From NCBI GenBank assembly GCA_947568835.1, contig OX387606.1:16430001-16494000 (forward strand): a stretch of 64,000 nt of DNA, read 5' to 3'. The DNA is from Protonemura montana. Taxonomy: Eukaryota > Arthropoda > Insecta > Plecoptera > Nemouridae. The translations under genes were made by a program, and so were the position numbers. The notes under the pieces are model-generated. The model searched no databases and was not told the origin of the DNA. It saw nothing but the letters and a program-made list of their open reading frames with translations. This document shows, piece by piece, positions 48,848 through 62,427 of this stretch (positions within the stretch are counted from its first letter, which is position 1; every line of letters starts with the position of its first letter).

Positions 48848-49785
48848 TTAACCTTATATAAAAGCTTTAAAATGGCGATGTTCAACTTTTTAGTTTGTAT
48901 CTGACCAGCTGACCAGCTGACCAGCTGGGGTAACATTTTTCTGTACATGTTGATTTAAATTGCGAAATTTGGTTAAAAACGTGTGCAATTGGGTTATAAT
49001 TGTTCAAAATTAAAATCTCTATCCTATTGTGACACTTTGAGGGTGATTTGAAAGCGTTTTTTTGGTGAAATATTGATAATTGTGTTTGAAATTTCCTGCC
49101 TAGGAAAATTGGAGCCATGTCTCACAGTTCGATTTTTATTTGATTCAAAACTTGCCTATTACTCACCCGCAGCAGCTCGGTAATACTCTTCATGCATGCC
49201 TATGAAATTTATTGAAGAAATTGAGCACAAACGCTGTTATTTACGTTCGCTTTAAGTGAAATAGAAATAATTTTGCAAAAAGTTTGACAGATGCATTCAT
49301 TTGTTTGGTTTTTTGACCACTGCAGGGTGAACGAATTCTTAAACTTATCTTTGCGGCAGTGCATTCAGGATATTCAAACGTCAATGTCAATGTCAACGTC
49401 AATGTCAAATTCTTTTCAATATCTCTAAAACTGAAGGGAAATAAATGACAAAACTGATATATTGTTGGTGTCTTGGCTAGCAAGATTGGTAAGCCCAGAT
49501 TCTAAAAGGTATTTCACAAGTTTCACTCTCTAAGAAATATTTCAAGAAATCATACACGGAAATCTTTTGACAGCCAACTTCGTTTGTTTTCGAAATTGTC
49601 ATCGTGGTCACTTTGGAATTCACAGAGTTTCCACAATGCAGTGACCCCAAGTGAAATAAGCGGCAAATTTCAAATAAAATAAATGGGGGTACTTTTGGTT
49701 GTGGTCCCATTAGAGGCTTTACATTAAAACCAAAATGCACAATCCCTCAAAATCTTAAGGTGCCGTTAGGCATCGGGTACTGCTA
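48848..49785. repeat. Tandem 930-940-bp unit, copy 1
   Basis: Starts TTAACCTTATATAAAAG and ends GCATCGGGTACTGCTA. It is nearly identical to the next unit (49787-50715) over its whole length, differing by scattered substitutions and by the number of a 9-mer CTGACCAGC (three here). It contains an internal GTCAAT/GTCAAC hexamer array (about 49380-49410) and, 20 nt before the end, a mini hairpin TGCC-GTTA-GGCA. The minus-strand frames (48882-49118, 49241-49483, 49477-49740) match no family I know. The structure resembles a Helitron/HINE-like nonautonomous element or a young satellite. Confidence 0.85.
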
Positions 49786-49786
49786 G

Positions 49787-50715
49787 TTAACCTTATATAA
49801 AAGCCTTAAATCTGCGATGTTCAACTTTTTAGTTTGTATCTGGCGACCGACCAGCTGGGGTAACATTTTTCTGTACATGTTGATTTAAATTGCGAAATTT
49901 GGTTAAAAACGTGTGCAATTGGGTTATAATTGTTCAAAATTAAAATCTCTATCCTATTGTGACACTTTGAGGGTGATTTGAAAGCGTTTTTTTGGTGAAA
50001 TATTGATAATTGTGTTTGAAATTTCCTGCCTAGGAAAATTGGAGCCATGTCTCACAGTTCGATTTTTATTTCATTCAAAACTTGCCTTTAAATGACCTGC
50101 ACCAGTTTGGTAATACTGTTTATGCATGCCTATGAAAGTTATTGAAGAAATTGAGCACAAACGCTGTTATTTACGTTCGTTTTAAGTGAAATAGAAATAA
50201 TTTTGCAAAAAGTTTGACAGATGCATTCATTTGTTTGGTTTTTTGACCACTGCAGGGTGAACGAATTCTTAAACTTATCTTTGCGGCAGTGCATTCAGGA
50301 TATTCAAACGTCAATGTCAATGTCAACGTCAATGTCAAATTCTTTTCAAAATCTCTGGAACTGAAGGGAAATAAATGACAGAACTGAAATATTGTTGGTG
50401 TCTTGGCTAGCAAGATTGGTAAGCCCCGATTCTAAAAGGTATTTCACAAGTTTCACTCTCAAAAAAATATTTCAAGAAATCATACACGGAAATCTTTTGA
50501 CAGCCAACTTCGTTTGTTTTCGAAATTGTCATCGTGGTCACTTTGGAATTCACAGAGTTTCCACAATGCAGTGACCCCGAGTGAAATAAGCGGCAAATTT
50601 CAAATAAAATAAATGGGGGTACTTTTGGTTGTGGTCCCATTAGAGGCTTTACATTAAAACCAAAATGCACAATCCCTCAAAATCTTAAGGTGCCGTTAGG
50701 CATCGGGTTCTGCTA
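49787..50715. repeat. Tandem 930-940-bp unit, copy 2
   Basis: Direct tandem copy of 48848-49785, one base after it. It carries one CTGGCGACC/GACCAGCTG version instead of three 9-mers, which accounts for the 9-bp shorter period at the end. It ends TCTGCTATAAC, so the base after the shared TGCTA differs from copy 1 (G). All three minus-strand open frames are retained with few changes, which reflects recent duplication and not necessarily selection. Confidence 0.85.
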
Positions 50716-52341
50716 TAACATATCATTTTACACTTAACAACATTTCCATGCCACAAGGGGCCGGATCTAAAAAACGGAGTTTAAATTTAACGCCGTAGTT
50801 AAAAGATGAATCACATGCTGTGTTTTTAATTTTGATATAGTGAACCACCGAATTATTAAAATCAAACACAATGTATTGGAAATGCATTAGCATTTACAAC
50901 AAGAGTCAACCACTTTTTGTAACTGCTATGCGCCATGTTTCAAGGATTAGTAAAAGCAGCTTTAATAACCAGATTATAACTAAAATTGATGGGAGGATTA
51001 AATTTGCTATTCATGTTAAAATCTGTGAAACTTACAGGTATTTAAACAGAAACGCACCTATTATTCGCATTAAAATATCAATTGTCATGTTTGCGTGTAA
51101 AAAAAATGTATTTGTCGCCGTAATTTCGCATACGTAACGTTCGTTGTTGTCGTAAGTTTAGCACAACCCTAAACTTCGTTTAATTTTAAGAGGAGAAAAA
51201 ATGCTGACCTAGCTATTTTTACTTAATTTCGGGCTAATTGCGTGCCTTTTAGTTCCGGCCGGGCAGAGATGATACCTTGTCAAAGTCCTCTTTATGAATT
51301 TCTTTCCACCAGCTCGTATGTCAAAAACTAATCAAGATGGCTTTGGTTTGGTACGTTCTCACACTGAGCGCCCTGTAACTACAGATATATTCCTGCGTTA
51401 TTTCTCGTTTCTTCTCAAGCTAGAACTGAGTATACCTGCATCGTTTTTGTCTTTAAAGGTTAACTATCTTTTATTCCATTACATCCAGCAACCTGTCTCC
51501 TTGCGCACCCCTTCTCGCATCAGAGAGATAAGATAGGTACACAGGAGGAAATGCAACACTTTGTTTTCTATTCCCAGTGCCTTCCACCTTCCACCATTTG
51601 CAACAAGCACAATGAGACCTAGCCCCGCCTGAAGATGTCACGCTCTAAGTTACACCTTGCTAGCACGCGAGGAACAAAGATAAAGTTTCCAATTTTTCAC
51701 GCCGACATTTATAGAAAGAAAGGAAACAATTAGACTCCTGTTAAAATGCAACTTTATTCAGTTATTCCGTGCTGTGAAAAAACGCGAGAAAACGACTCGT
51801 TTAACACAGTTTAATCTTGCATTCATTCACAACGCTTTTGTGAATTTAATTCCAGAAAATAAAAGGTCAAAGAAAATAACATTTCAACATTTCAACACTC
51901 CAAACCTCCGTAGTGCAATATACTAATTGAAGTATTATTACATTAAGTTACATTGATATCGATTCACACTTATAGTTGTGATTCCATGCACATGCAATTG
52001 CTGCTGTATGGCAGAATGCTGGTGCATTTCAATACACATTCGCACGCTTGGCGGAAAATTAACAGCGTATTAGCGCATATATAATTAGCCTCCTTTCAAA
52101 TGGAGTCCGGAACCCGAATCGACCGTCATTGAACTTGCTTCTGCCTTCCCGTCCATAATTAAGGCTTGAAACTTACGTGTGTGATGGCTTACATGGTATA
52201 CAATACTAATTAATTAATTAACTAGGTAATTAGAGGCTTAAAATGCCTGGTAAAATCACTCGACATCCAACTACTAAATATATCCTTACTCGAATGTGTA
52301 GTGCACAACTATTTTAGATACTCAAAATTGAATTTCATTTT

Positions 52342-52490
52342 ATTATTAGGAACACTATTTACCTCTCAACAATTGAAGCCCAAACGGGGACTTCCCGTTT
52401 GGCTTCAATTTAGTAGTTGGGCTCAAAGTTTTGCTATTAATAAAATACTTTGCGCATTGCAAGCGTTTGTAATTTAAATAAGATTGTCAC
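52342..52490. mobile_element. Foldback hairpin element, copy 2
   Basis: Related to 34335-34475. The inner stem is ATTGAAGCCCAAACGGG with CCCGTTTGGCTTCAAT (one bulged base). The outer stem is TTTTATTATTAG with CTATTAATAAAA (imperfect), followed by GCGCATTGCAA as in copy 1. It is flanked by GAATTTCATTTT (52330-52341) and GAATTTGATTTT (52491-52502), 11 of 12 identical, possibly an aged target duplication. Confidence 0.5.
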
Positions 52491-53053
52491 GAATTTGATT
52501 TTTTTCTAATGCACTTTCTATTTTTATGCTATTATCACTTTCCGGCCATTGTTCGGACTTAGAAATATTTCTAGGATGGTACTGCGCATCATCAGAAGTA
52601 TTCAGAATATCTTAACTTCCCTACATGAATTTGATCTCAGTGCTGCTGGCTGCATTGAGATCAATCGAGCAAGAGCATTAGCACGGTAATACCATCAGTT
52701 TCTTGATGATGATGTGCAGCAATTTTGCATTGGAGGGGTGGGGGACGGTGCATTCCCTCCAGCGGCGGAAATCAAGATTAAAATCTTAAGTCTGATCATT
52801 CATGGATAAGCGACACAGTGGTAGTGGATAGTGGTAGGCGACTTACGGGAAAGGGTGGAGATCCGGATGTAGCTTGCGCTTAGCATGAGCAGTTAGCCAG
52901 ACAAGACGTACAGGGTGTCTGGAGAGATTGTCCTGGTTCCGCTTGAAATTTTAACTAGCTTTGCAGACTTTGGAAGAGTATAACTTGGAATTTGCACCAA
53001 ACTGAACGTGATTTTTGCTGTAATTATATAAAAGAAAATTGAACTGAATTTTT

Positions 53054-53087
53054 AAATGCTAGGAAAAACCATTTTTTCCTAGCATTT
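53054..53087. repeat. Perfect 15-bp hairpin
   Basis: AAATGCTAGGAAAAA and TTTTTCCTAGCATTT with the 4-base loop CCAT. Too short for an animal pre-miRNA. It may be a relic of a foldback element. Confidence 0.8.
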
Positions 53088-53754
53088 TACTGCGCATTAA
53101 AAATGTTTTTGTAAACTGGTTCTAAGGTTAGATAATGTAGACCATAGATTAGTCAACCATTAAAAAAAAACGGTTGGTTAAACTTACTAGAATGTGTAAC
53201 TTGATTTTTTGACAATCCTAGGCACACACAATCAAAGTGATCATCTAAGACCGTATTTCCGAATTCTACCAAATGTTCAAAAGACACCCTCCCAAAATAA
53301 GATTCCACTGACGGCACAACACCGATTTTGTGTCTTATTCTATACCACCTCTGCTCACCACTGTCACTGGACCTTATTAATTGCAAACTTGTGCATATTT
53401 GCAGCAAGTCCAATCGCAGCCAATTACTGTTTAACCCAATTCCATGTTTGCTTTGTGCTGAGCTGAGTAATGTCTGATCGCAAGACGTACTTGCTGGCTA
53501 CGGAACGTGCATTGCTCACGGAAAGCTTCTCTCTCCTAGGGTTATACTTTAATTTAAATGTCAGCTACACCCTCGCTGAATTACTTAAAGCGTAAATTTC
53601 ACTTTTTTTTTCGTTCGTTAATCACAGAAGGTAATGAAATGGAATTATGAATTCGTTGAAAAGAAAATAATTCGCGTTCGTAAATAATTTAATAAACTCG
53701 ATTTTATAGTTAACAATGACCAATCGTCGAATGTCTGTACTGTCGATCTGATAA

Positions 53755-53809
53755 ATATATATATATATATATATAAAATATATATATATATATATATATT
53801 TTTTTTTTT
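53755..53809. repeat. (AT)n tract with T-run
   Basis: An interrupted AT dinucleotide array followed by eleven T. Simple repeat. Confidence 0.9.
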
Positions 53810-56800
53810 GATGAGCAAGGCGAATAAAGATTTTTTTTAGGCTCTTTTTTTATTTTCATGTTATTTGTAGATTTCATAAGATATTAAAAAATACTAAACA
53901 TTCAGATATAAATAATAAATACATAAATAAATAAAATAAAATAAAAATAAAGGTGGGTAGCGGGGAAGATTAAAATACTACGTCAAAATGTATCGGAAAG
54001 AATGGCGACGTATTTTGACAAAACCTAGTGCTAAGGCTAGATAGACAGGCTATTAAGCAAAACCAAAGAGCCACGTGTTTTAGTAAGACATGAAGGAGAA
54101 AGCATAGAAGGTAGAAGACCACTGGAAGAAAACATAACTAAAAAAGATAAAAAAATTAACTTACAAGAAAAAAATTAACAGAACAATCGATTTGATATTC
54201 TATCAGACAAGTTAAACTTATTCATTGAAATTGTTTCAATTTTAAACATACCTTAAAAAGGAATTTTCATAATCTTTTAAAGGATTCATTTTTTTTTCAA
54301 AATGTTGTTCTCTTACGTCGCCATGCGTCACATATAATTAACCACAAATAAATACTATCACCATTACATCAAAGCCATACAGCAAAGTTTTGCGAAGCCC
54401 TATATTTACCTGCTATGTTTGCGTTCATTACTATCGTATATCAAGAGCTACCTCAATCAAGGCTGTGTAATAGAGGCTTAAATTGAGGCGTTGCCGAGCT
54501 GCACGAACCTCCGGATGCAGTCAAACACATGCGACCTCTTCTTCAGCCCAAAGAGAAGCAAAACTTGTGTGGATTAGTTTGTTTGTTCAACAAAGCTCAA
54601 TTTGTAAGTTACTCAAAGTTTCGGAACACTGAATCAATTAGAATAGTGGACTTGAGTTGACCTAGCTGATAGTAAATAGATTGTGTTTGGATAATATTTT
54701 GATTGTTTGCAAAAAATATTTATCTTCTTAACGCTTATAGCACAAGGAAAACGGGAAATTAGTAAGATTGATATGGAAAACGTTTGGGTTGAAAATGTGT
54801 TCTACACTAGGATTAATTTGAGTTTGCCACTTTCTGGGGTGCTTGTACCAACCAGGAAAATATGACACCATGATGCTACTGTTAGCTATCCGATTTAAAA
54901 GCAACAAAATAATGTTTTTCTTTGGTTGAAACATTTAATAATTCCAGGAAAACAAAATATTTAATGAAAAACAATAAATATTTATCAACCAAAGTTAAAA
55001 TTAATATATTTTGGATTACTTTTAACTTCTATCAGGTTTAGGCAGGAAACCAAGCTCGCAAACTGCTTTTTGGCAGCCATTGCTAGAATCCGCTAGTGTA
55101 CGGTAGGTATTTAGCAGAAGTCATTAGGACTTTTAGTTTTGCATTTAAGTTCTTATTTTTCAATAGAATTAATTTCACGTAAATAAACTGATAAATCCAC
55201 AAAGAATTTAAGTACATGATGCATTGTTTGGTCATAATTTTCTGGTTAATTTCAAACTCCCCGGTGAAGACTGGCTTAATTTTGCATTTTAAAGTTGGCA
55301 ATGTGTAATCAGAGTCCACCAGCTTGTAGCAAGGTAAGGCTAACACAACTGTAAAGGGAATATTGCGAAAACATTAATAAGGCTCGGAGCAAACACACAC
55401 AAAATTAGGAAAATGGAAGGAATTAGGATATTAAATGTAAGAGGAAAATTCAACCTACACGAGGAAAAAATGTGTGTTTTAAATATATAAAATTTCCGTA
55501 AGATTCACTAGTAATGACTTTTTTAAAAGGGTCCTGCTCTTCACGAAGGCATGTCTGTACTTTTTATCCAGCGCAAAATAGCTACGCGCATCCCTCAACG
55601 CAACCAAAGATGCTTTCGTGAGCCCTACAATTCTACTTTATGAACATTTTGCTGAAAAACGAAAAGCAAACACAATCCTACTTTCATTCAGACCGCGTCT
55701 GGAGATCAACAGATACAAGCTATTTGATTCAAACGATTCTTTATTGGAATTTTTAAAAAGCCAAGCGATGTGCGAGTAAACTCACATACACGTCCGTTTT
55801 CGTGACACGCTAAAAAAAAAACATCGAAACAGTTAAATAAACCATTTAAATCCCCAGCCCCTCGGGGAATGTTTCTCCAAAAGCTCTAAAATGTGCGTTA
55901 GCAGTTGGCTCTCATGTAAGGATCAAGATTTATCCCCTTGTAGAAGTTTCTCAGCTATCTCTCCAAGTTCCACAACAGTTGAATTCTGTTGTTTATTGGA
56001 ACGTACGTACATAAAATGAAAACTTTACTCGTGACCTGTACAGTACAGAGTTGTGTGTATAAGTATAATTCTGTGAATGATGTGGTAGTGGCCTAGCAGA
56101 GGGTGATACCGACATTTTGGGGAAAGTCAGTCTGAAAAGTTCTTAAGACATCGCGGGTAATCGTTCCCAATCCAAGAGATGTTTGGAATCCTGTTTATGC
56201 TAGTTTATTGTTGAGTTCCTTGGCGTACTTTTTTAATGCCAGTTGCAAGAAAAACTAGAGGTGATTTAAATTTCTTAAAATTATCCATGAAAACAATCAG
56301 GTTAAATCAAGCAAAGAAAAGAAGTGTAAACAAAAACCATTTTGCTGCAAAATACGAAAATTTCCTCTAAAATTCGTCCACGAAAATCCAGTTTAAAACG
56401 AAAGAAAATGCGGAAAAGTGTGAAAACCTATCCTGATAATCGTATTCTTACCCAAATGCACATTCACTTTACATGTCAATTACATTTTTCCGAACTCAAT
56501 ACTGTTGTCAGTCATTGATCATGAGCTGTGGTCTGCACCGAACGCATGTGACGTAGAATGATTACCGCTTGGCAAATACTTGCATTACCATTTGAGTGCA
56601 AAGCGCACTGGGATATCAATTACCGGTGTGCTTAGTGTCAGTACCCAGACTGTGAAGCATGAATCATGCCACGATCTGCTTCACCTGGCTTTTATCTTCA
56701 CCTACCTATTAGCTTCACCTTAGGCGGCACCCCTGCCATTGCTATGGGTTAATCCGGAATGACAATGAGTACATATTTAAGCTGACATTGTACTTAGATA

Positions 56801-57302
56801 TTTAAAAGCATTCAAATTCAGGTGAATTTCCGCGGAAACGCGAGCAGAGAAAACGAGATAATCGGTGCTCGATATTTTAATGATGTTTGCATGCCAATCT
56901 CCAGTTGTCAGAATTGAAGTAGATTAATTGATTGATTGAATCGGTCTATCGTTCCAAAAATCAGGTTTCAAGCATGTTATTTACCAATATCAAGCAATGA
57001 TATCTGATTCAATGCTATCTGAGTCTTTTTGTGTGATTTTCTGTGAAAAATATGTGGGCACATCACATCAGTATGTTTCAGACAAATTGTACCATTCTTA
57101 GTACAGAAAGGGATTTAAACTATGAGTGCTTTTAACCAAAAACCGTTTACTTTCAATTCGCTTCGTTTACTTGCTCAATACAGATTTACTTAATACGTCT
57201 CAGGCCGTAATGTCTACCATCCGCGTCTAGAGTTTTTGTCCCGAGGAAACAGCTATCTGCTTCGTTGATCCAAACGAGATTATATTCCAGGATAACTTGA
57301 CA

Positions 57303-57321
57303 TCTCTCTCTCTCTCTCTCT
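57303..57321. repeat. (CT)n microsatellite
   Basis: A short run of CT dinucleotides in noncoding sequence. Confidence 0.9.
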
Positions 57322-60000
57322 TCGCCTGTTTTTATAAAATAATGCGAATAATTTAATTTTTTTCCTCTATTTTATAATTTTGAAAAATAACTGCAATGGG
57401 TAAAGCTCGCACACCCTATATTATATCAAAACTATCAAGATATAAGGACACTCGAAACATTGGAGTATGTTTGCCAATTTTTCGCATGAAATGTATTGTC
57501 AGCTTTTTTGTGGTATCCAAACCGCTATTTCCAACCACCGGGAACGTTCAAAATTGAAATTATGTTCTGTTATTTATAACAAAGCCATTGACGATGAAAT
57601 GATACCGGATTCCTATAGTGTCAGCCAATGCGTTGGTAACTCAATTCTCACGCCCACACTGCAATGGTAGGTACCCCCCACACCCGACATTTTTTTATTT
57701 TTTTATTTAACAAACACCGTTAGCAATCATTGAAGAAAACGGCAAATTTTCGAAGTGCCACGAAGCTAAAAATATATTTTTTTTGCCGAGAAAACGCATC
57801 CCAGTTCTCATCAACAAGTTCTTCGAGTAATTACTTCAATAGTTCAGTCGCACCATGCTTCTCACTTCTAGCTCCTTCACCAAATTGCATCGCGGAAGGC
57901 AAACAATGTCGGAACGTATCAAACGTCCGGACGAACGTAACGCAAACATCTTAGACTGCCACTTGGCTTGGAGCGGAAACGCAGTGATAATTACCTGCCA
58001 AGAGCAAGCCACGATCGGATTTCCACGCAATTTCCCGTCAACTCCCGAGTGCAGCACACGTGCATTTCAATGCACGTTTTGTGCGACGACACGTAATTGG
58101 ATGATTTACGACAATGCCTGACTAGATCCTGCGGCAAGCGGCGAGACTCACTGGCAGTGTAGTGGCAAATCCTCGGCAGATATAGAGATTCCAATGAATG
58201 AATATAAAGTTATTCTGTCGAGGAAAACACCGGATGATTGAGTGCCGGAGCCGGGATTGTCGCGTGTAAGCGGAAGCCATATTCACATGTTTGTGTACGA
58301 GGGTTCTATACCTGTAGGGCAAGAAAAGATATGAACAAATCATACATCATATTCAACGAAATTCCTTGTGATTTTATTTTTTTATTTTTTTTTGGTCACA
58401 CTTTTCATTGTTAAAGTAGATTGAAATTCGAAGAAGTTCAAGTTATAAGCAAGCGTCGAATAAGTAGAATACAAAAGCGTTTTCGTCGATTTCATTGCAT
58501 TTGATGGGCATGGGGTGGGCTAACAACCCAGGATGAATTGTAGGTAATTTTGACGTTTGTAACGGGGTTCTCCTTCGAATGATATGAAACGGGGATTGGC
58601 ATCTCCCCCCACTCTGTTTCTACGCTAGCAGTGTAAATTACTCGCGAGAAAATGGGAAAATGGTCGAGACCTTTCTAATTCTCTCGAGCGGAAAGTGGTA
58701 TGTCGATGCATTCGCCTTCAAGTCGCTGCTAGTCAATAAATAAGAGATGCACATGCCGACTCCGTGTAAGCAGAAAAGGAATACGTTCCTTTGTCCAACG
58801 TGATGCATGCCAGCTTTTCATTTTAATGTAAAACAAAGCGGAGAGCCACGGTTTGCTCCCGTGTGAATGGGGTCACAATCAAACAAAACAATATGGCGTG
58901 TGTTCATGTAATGTGTGACTGCATTTTAGATTGGTTGGTGCAATAAAATTATTTAAATTTGTTTTCGGAACTGCACCGTATGCATTAGAGGTTGTTGAAC
59001 ACGGTTGTGTCCGACGACGGCGAGCTTAGTCCGGCACGGTTGTTTGTGCTTAGCGGGGTGCCATACGAATGATAGCCGACAACATGAACCTTTAGGGGAT
59101 TTTGTCATCGTTTGGTTGGTTCGTTTGCTTAATCGTTTCGTTGAAGCAATCCCGCGTCTTGTCGCAGGAGGAAACTCTTGAGAGAATTATTACTGACACT
59201 AGCGCTGTGTTTTGTTACGTTTCACTCACAATCATCATAAATAACCGAATGAAGTGAGAATTGAAGTGAGTTCTAGAGCTACTTTTTAGCCAGTTCTCTG
59301 GAAATTACTTCGAGCTTGCTGCAAAACGTTAAGTGGTGAAAACCGAGAAGTTTTTTCTTCACATTCCTGCGCTTGCCACTCGAGGGTTGATACACTTAAT
59401 GGGGTTAATGGTTCTTTTCATGAAATCAAACACTTTTAAATGTAGACTCTCGCTGATTCACGAAAGGTGTGATGACGGCGATCAGAGTGAGCTCGGATTT
59501 TCACATGACAAATCAGCTGGCACGCTTAAAAATTCACACATTACGATTTACGAACGTTAAACAGACTGCGAGAAGAAGTGGATGTAAAGAAAAGACAACA
59601 CAGTTATGGGAATTTTCCCTGAAAAGTGCTGGAAAAAATTTGTCCGAGACGGATCTTGGACCTAAAAATAACTCCATTATAATTGGTGCCCACGCGTGAA
59701 ATTTGCTTGATGAGCGTATTTTTTTTTTTTTTTTTTTGATCGCGATTTCGCTGCCAAACGCCTGCTCTGATCACCTTTGAGTCACGACGCCCTGATGATA
59801 TCAATGTGGTTTCAGTCGTATGTGTATTCTGTTTTGGAATTTGAAAAATCTTCTACGATATTCTTTGGGCCTTCTTTTCGGCGTCCCTTTTAAATAAATA
59901 TGTTCCAGGCAGGGCTCATTGTGTTATGAGACTTATTATCAAACACGTGATGCAATTTGTTTATAATCACAAGTTTCCACTTTCTAAAGAACAAAAAGCG

Positions 60001-60047
60001 GATCGGCCGGGAATTGAACTCGGGACCGTCGACGGTTCCCAGCAACA
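60001..60047 (-). repeat. tRNA-like T-arm fragment (Pol III B box)
   Basis: The minus strand reads GGTCCCGAGTTCAATTCC then CGGCCGATCC, matching the variable region, T arm (one mismatch in the stem) and 3' acceptor strand of a tRNA, followed by a T-run that could act as a Pol III stop. A 12-bp palindrome ACCGTCGACGGT lies just upstream at 60025-60036. No A box is present, so this is a truncated tRNA-derived SINE or a tRNA fragment. Confidence 0.45.
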
Positions 60048-62399
60048 GATAATAGCAGATACTTAAATATCAGAAGAAGGCCTCAGTGCAATGACAATTA
60101 CAAAATAACAATAACACCAAAAATAAGTAGTTTCGAAGTTTTGTAGTCCGTATGTATGTTTCTTTTTTTATTCACAAATTTCCGACATAATTTTGCAAAT
60201 TTTAGCTGTTTTGCTTTGATCTATATAATAGACCCACTTCTCATTTTATCGTACCAAACTATCGCTAATCTCATCTTACAACGCAACTCAAATTGCGTAC
60301 GCGAAGCCTTAGAAATATCCACATCACAATTGGTCCCCATGTGTGGGTTTTGAATAAATCACCAAACAATTAGTGACCAAGCATGGAAATTTGAAAACAT
60401 TCACCCAGGTGCGGTATTTTTTAAAATAATTACACTTCATTGGGTGCTCAGGTGTGTGAGGTAAAATATATATTTGAACTTAAAATTCGTGTTTCAGTGC
60501 AGGAAGTTAAAATATATCCACTGCCATTTATAAGGTGTGAGACTTAACAATATTTCCTAATAGCCGTGTCACTATTATCCCCTCCCCTCCCCCTTTCCTT
60601 TAATCCCAACCAATCATTGGATAGGAAATGGTCTCTTGTCTATCCGACCTAACTAGACCCTCGTCATTCGTCTTACCCAGTTACACTTCAGATGGAGTTT
60701 GCTTTAGGGTATAATTGACATCTTTGTTTACAGGACTTTTTGATACGAAAATTTCCAATTTCCGAATGGCCTCTATGCATACTAGCCTAGAATTAGTTTG
60801 GCTACTGCAAGGGTGTGCTATTCACAACGGGGTCAACTTCGCATGATATAGGACGAATTTGCCAATACGACATCACCCCTTTTGATTATAACCTCAAATT
60901 GTTTGAGTCATTTATGGAGTTTCGTACTGGCACCGCTCATTATTGGAGTGATATTGCGATGGATATCGATTAATATCAAATTAACTGTGAGTTGATAATG
61001 AATTATTAGCTGAACGGAAACGTTCAGCTTTACGTGAAAGCATTTTGACTAACACACAATAACATAAGTGACGTGCAATATTACGTTTTATTTGGTTATA
61101 CCACAGATACTTAGTTGATGATATTGAATATCGTACTTTGGAGGATGAGAACAGTTTCAGTTGTGGGCGTTGTGTTTTCTGATCCTCTCATCTCCCACTA
61201 TTGAACATCTTCTAAATATTACCTCTAAAATATCAACGAGGTGCTCTCGTAGTAGGCACTTTACCTTGTTAACGTGTGAGTTAAGCAGCGAGCTCATGTT
61301 CGTCAGTGCAGTGTGTTGCAATAGTTAACCGTGCGGGTGCGAAGCGAACACAGATCGTTATGTCCGTTTTAGCTACCGCCGATTCATTGATTAGGTCTCC
61401 AAACCAATTAGATGCATACGTGAACCACAACATCACACGCGCGCAAGGCATTGATTGGAAAACGATTTGTTAAATGAGTGAATGAACAAAATCGACAGAA
61501 TTTCATTTGGTCGCGCATTCTACGAGTTTTCATGTGTTGGAATTAAGGAATGAAAAGCAAAAGAACTTGCAAATTATTCACACCATTTCGTTTTCTATGC
61601 CGTACGTCCTGCATCCTTTGCCGCGTGTTACTTTACGAGTTCCGATTTGAAGGTTTCGAGGGAAAATAAATCACCTTCCATTCATTTCCCGAAACTTTTC
61701 TTTTGATCGTTTTGGATTTTTTCCAAAATATCTACAATGAAAACAAAATTTCAATGAATTTAATACCTTTTTGTCCCATTCAGCGCTCATGCCTGTAGCA
61801 ATATTCCTAGGCTAACCTTCATTTATCTCTGGCTTACATTGGATTACGAAGTGAGTACACTCAATATTACTTGTTTACCTGCACAGGGCAGGGATTTCGT
61901 TTCCCTAACATTCACGAATATTCCATGGCATGTACTTCACTTTCGCCAATTGCACACGTTACAAAATTGTAGATTGTAACATGTAATAAACCTCTCAAAG
62001 GGCCTTAAAGGATCGCTAAAAGTGGAAAAGGGCTGTATGATAACATTGCAGTGATAAAAATAATACTGTCATTGATTCAAATACTGTTCGGCACAATAAT
62101 GGGCCAAATATTTGTGGACCTGATTTTTCTTTATTTCTTCACTGACCAATATGTTGTTTTCCATGTCAATGGATCTCTTTTCAACTCAAGCGGGGGTCTC
62201 CAGCCTAAACCAACCACACGCCCACGTTTGTACAAAAAACGTGCCAGACCCGCCATTGAGTAGAGGAAATTTTACCCTACTAACTTTATGGCAATGTTCA
62301 ACATAAAATAAATAATTCATTAGCCACAAGTTTAAATCTGCTATCGGATTCCTTTGAGTGTGCTCATTACGCGTGAAGCTACACATCGACGCCTATTTC

Positions 62400-62427
62400 G
62401 ACGTCGACGCCGACGCCGACGCGACGC
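62400..62427. repeat. GACGCC hexamer array
   Basis: About four units of CGACGC/GACGCC in GC-rich sequence. A similar short string, GGCGTCGCGACGCCGAC, occurs at about 32885-32901. Simple repeat, no function evident. Confidence 0.7.

Noticed and set aside
48882-50670. Three minus-strand open frames repeated in both tandem units, considered as a duplicated gene cluster
   Set aside because: Frames are short, match nothing known, and their retention is explained by the recent duplication of the whole unit.
57836-58194. GC-richer patch with overlapping frames on both strands, considered as a receptor exon
   Set aside because: No hydrophobic TM1-like run, and no donor in the required phase with a recognisable motif.
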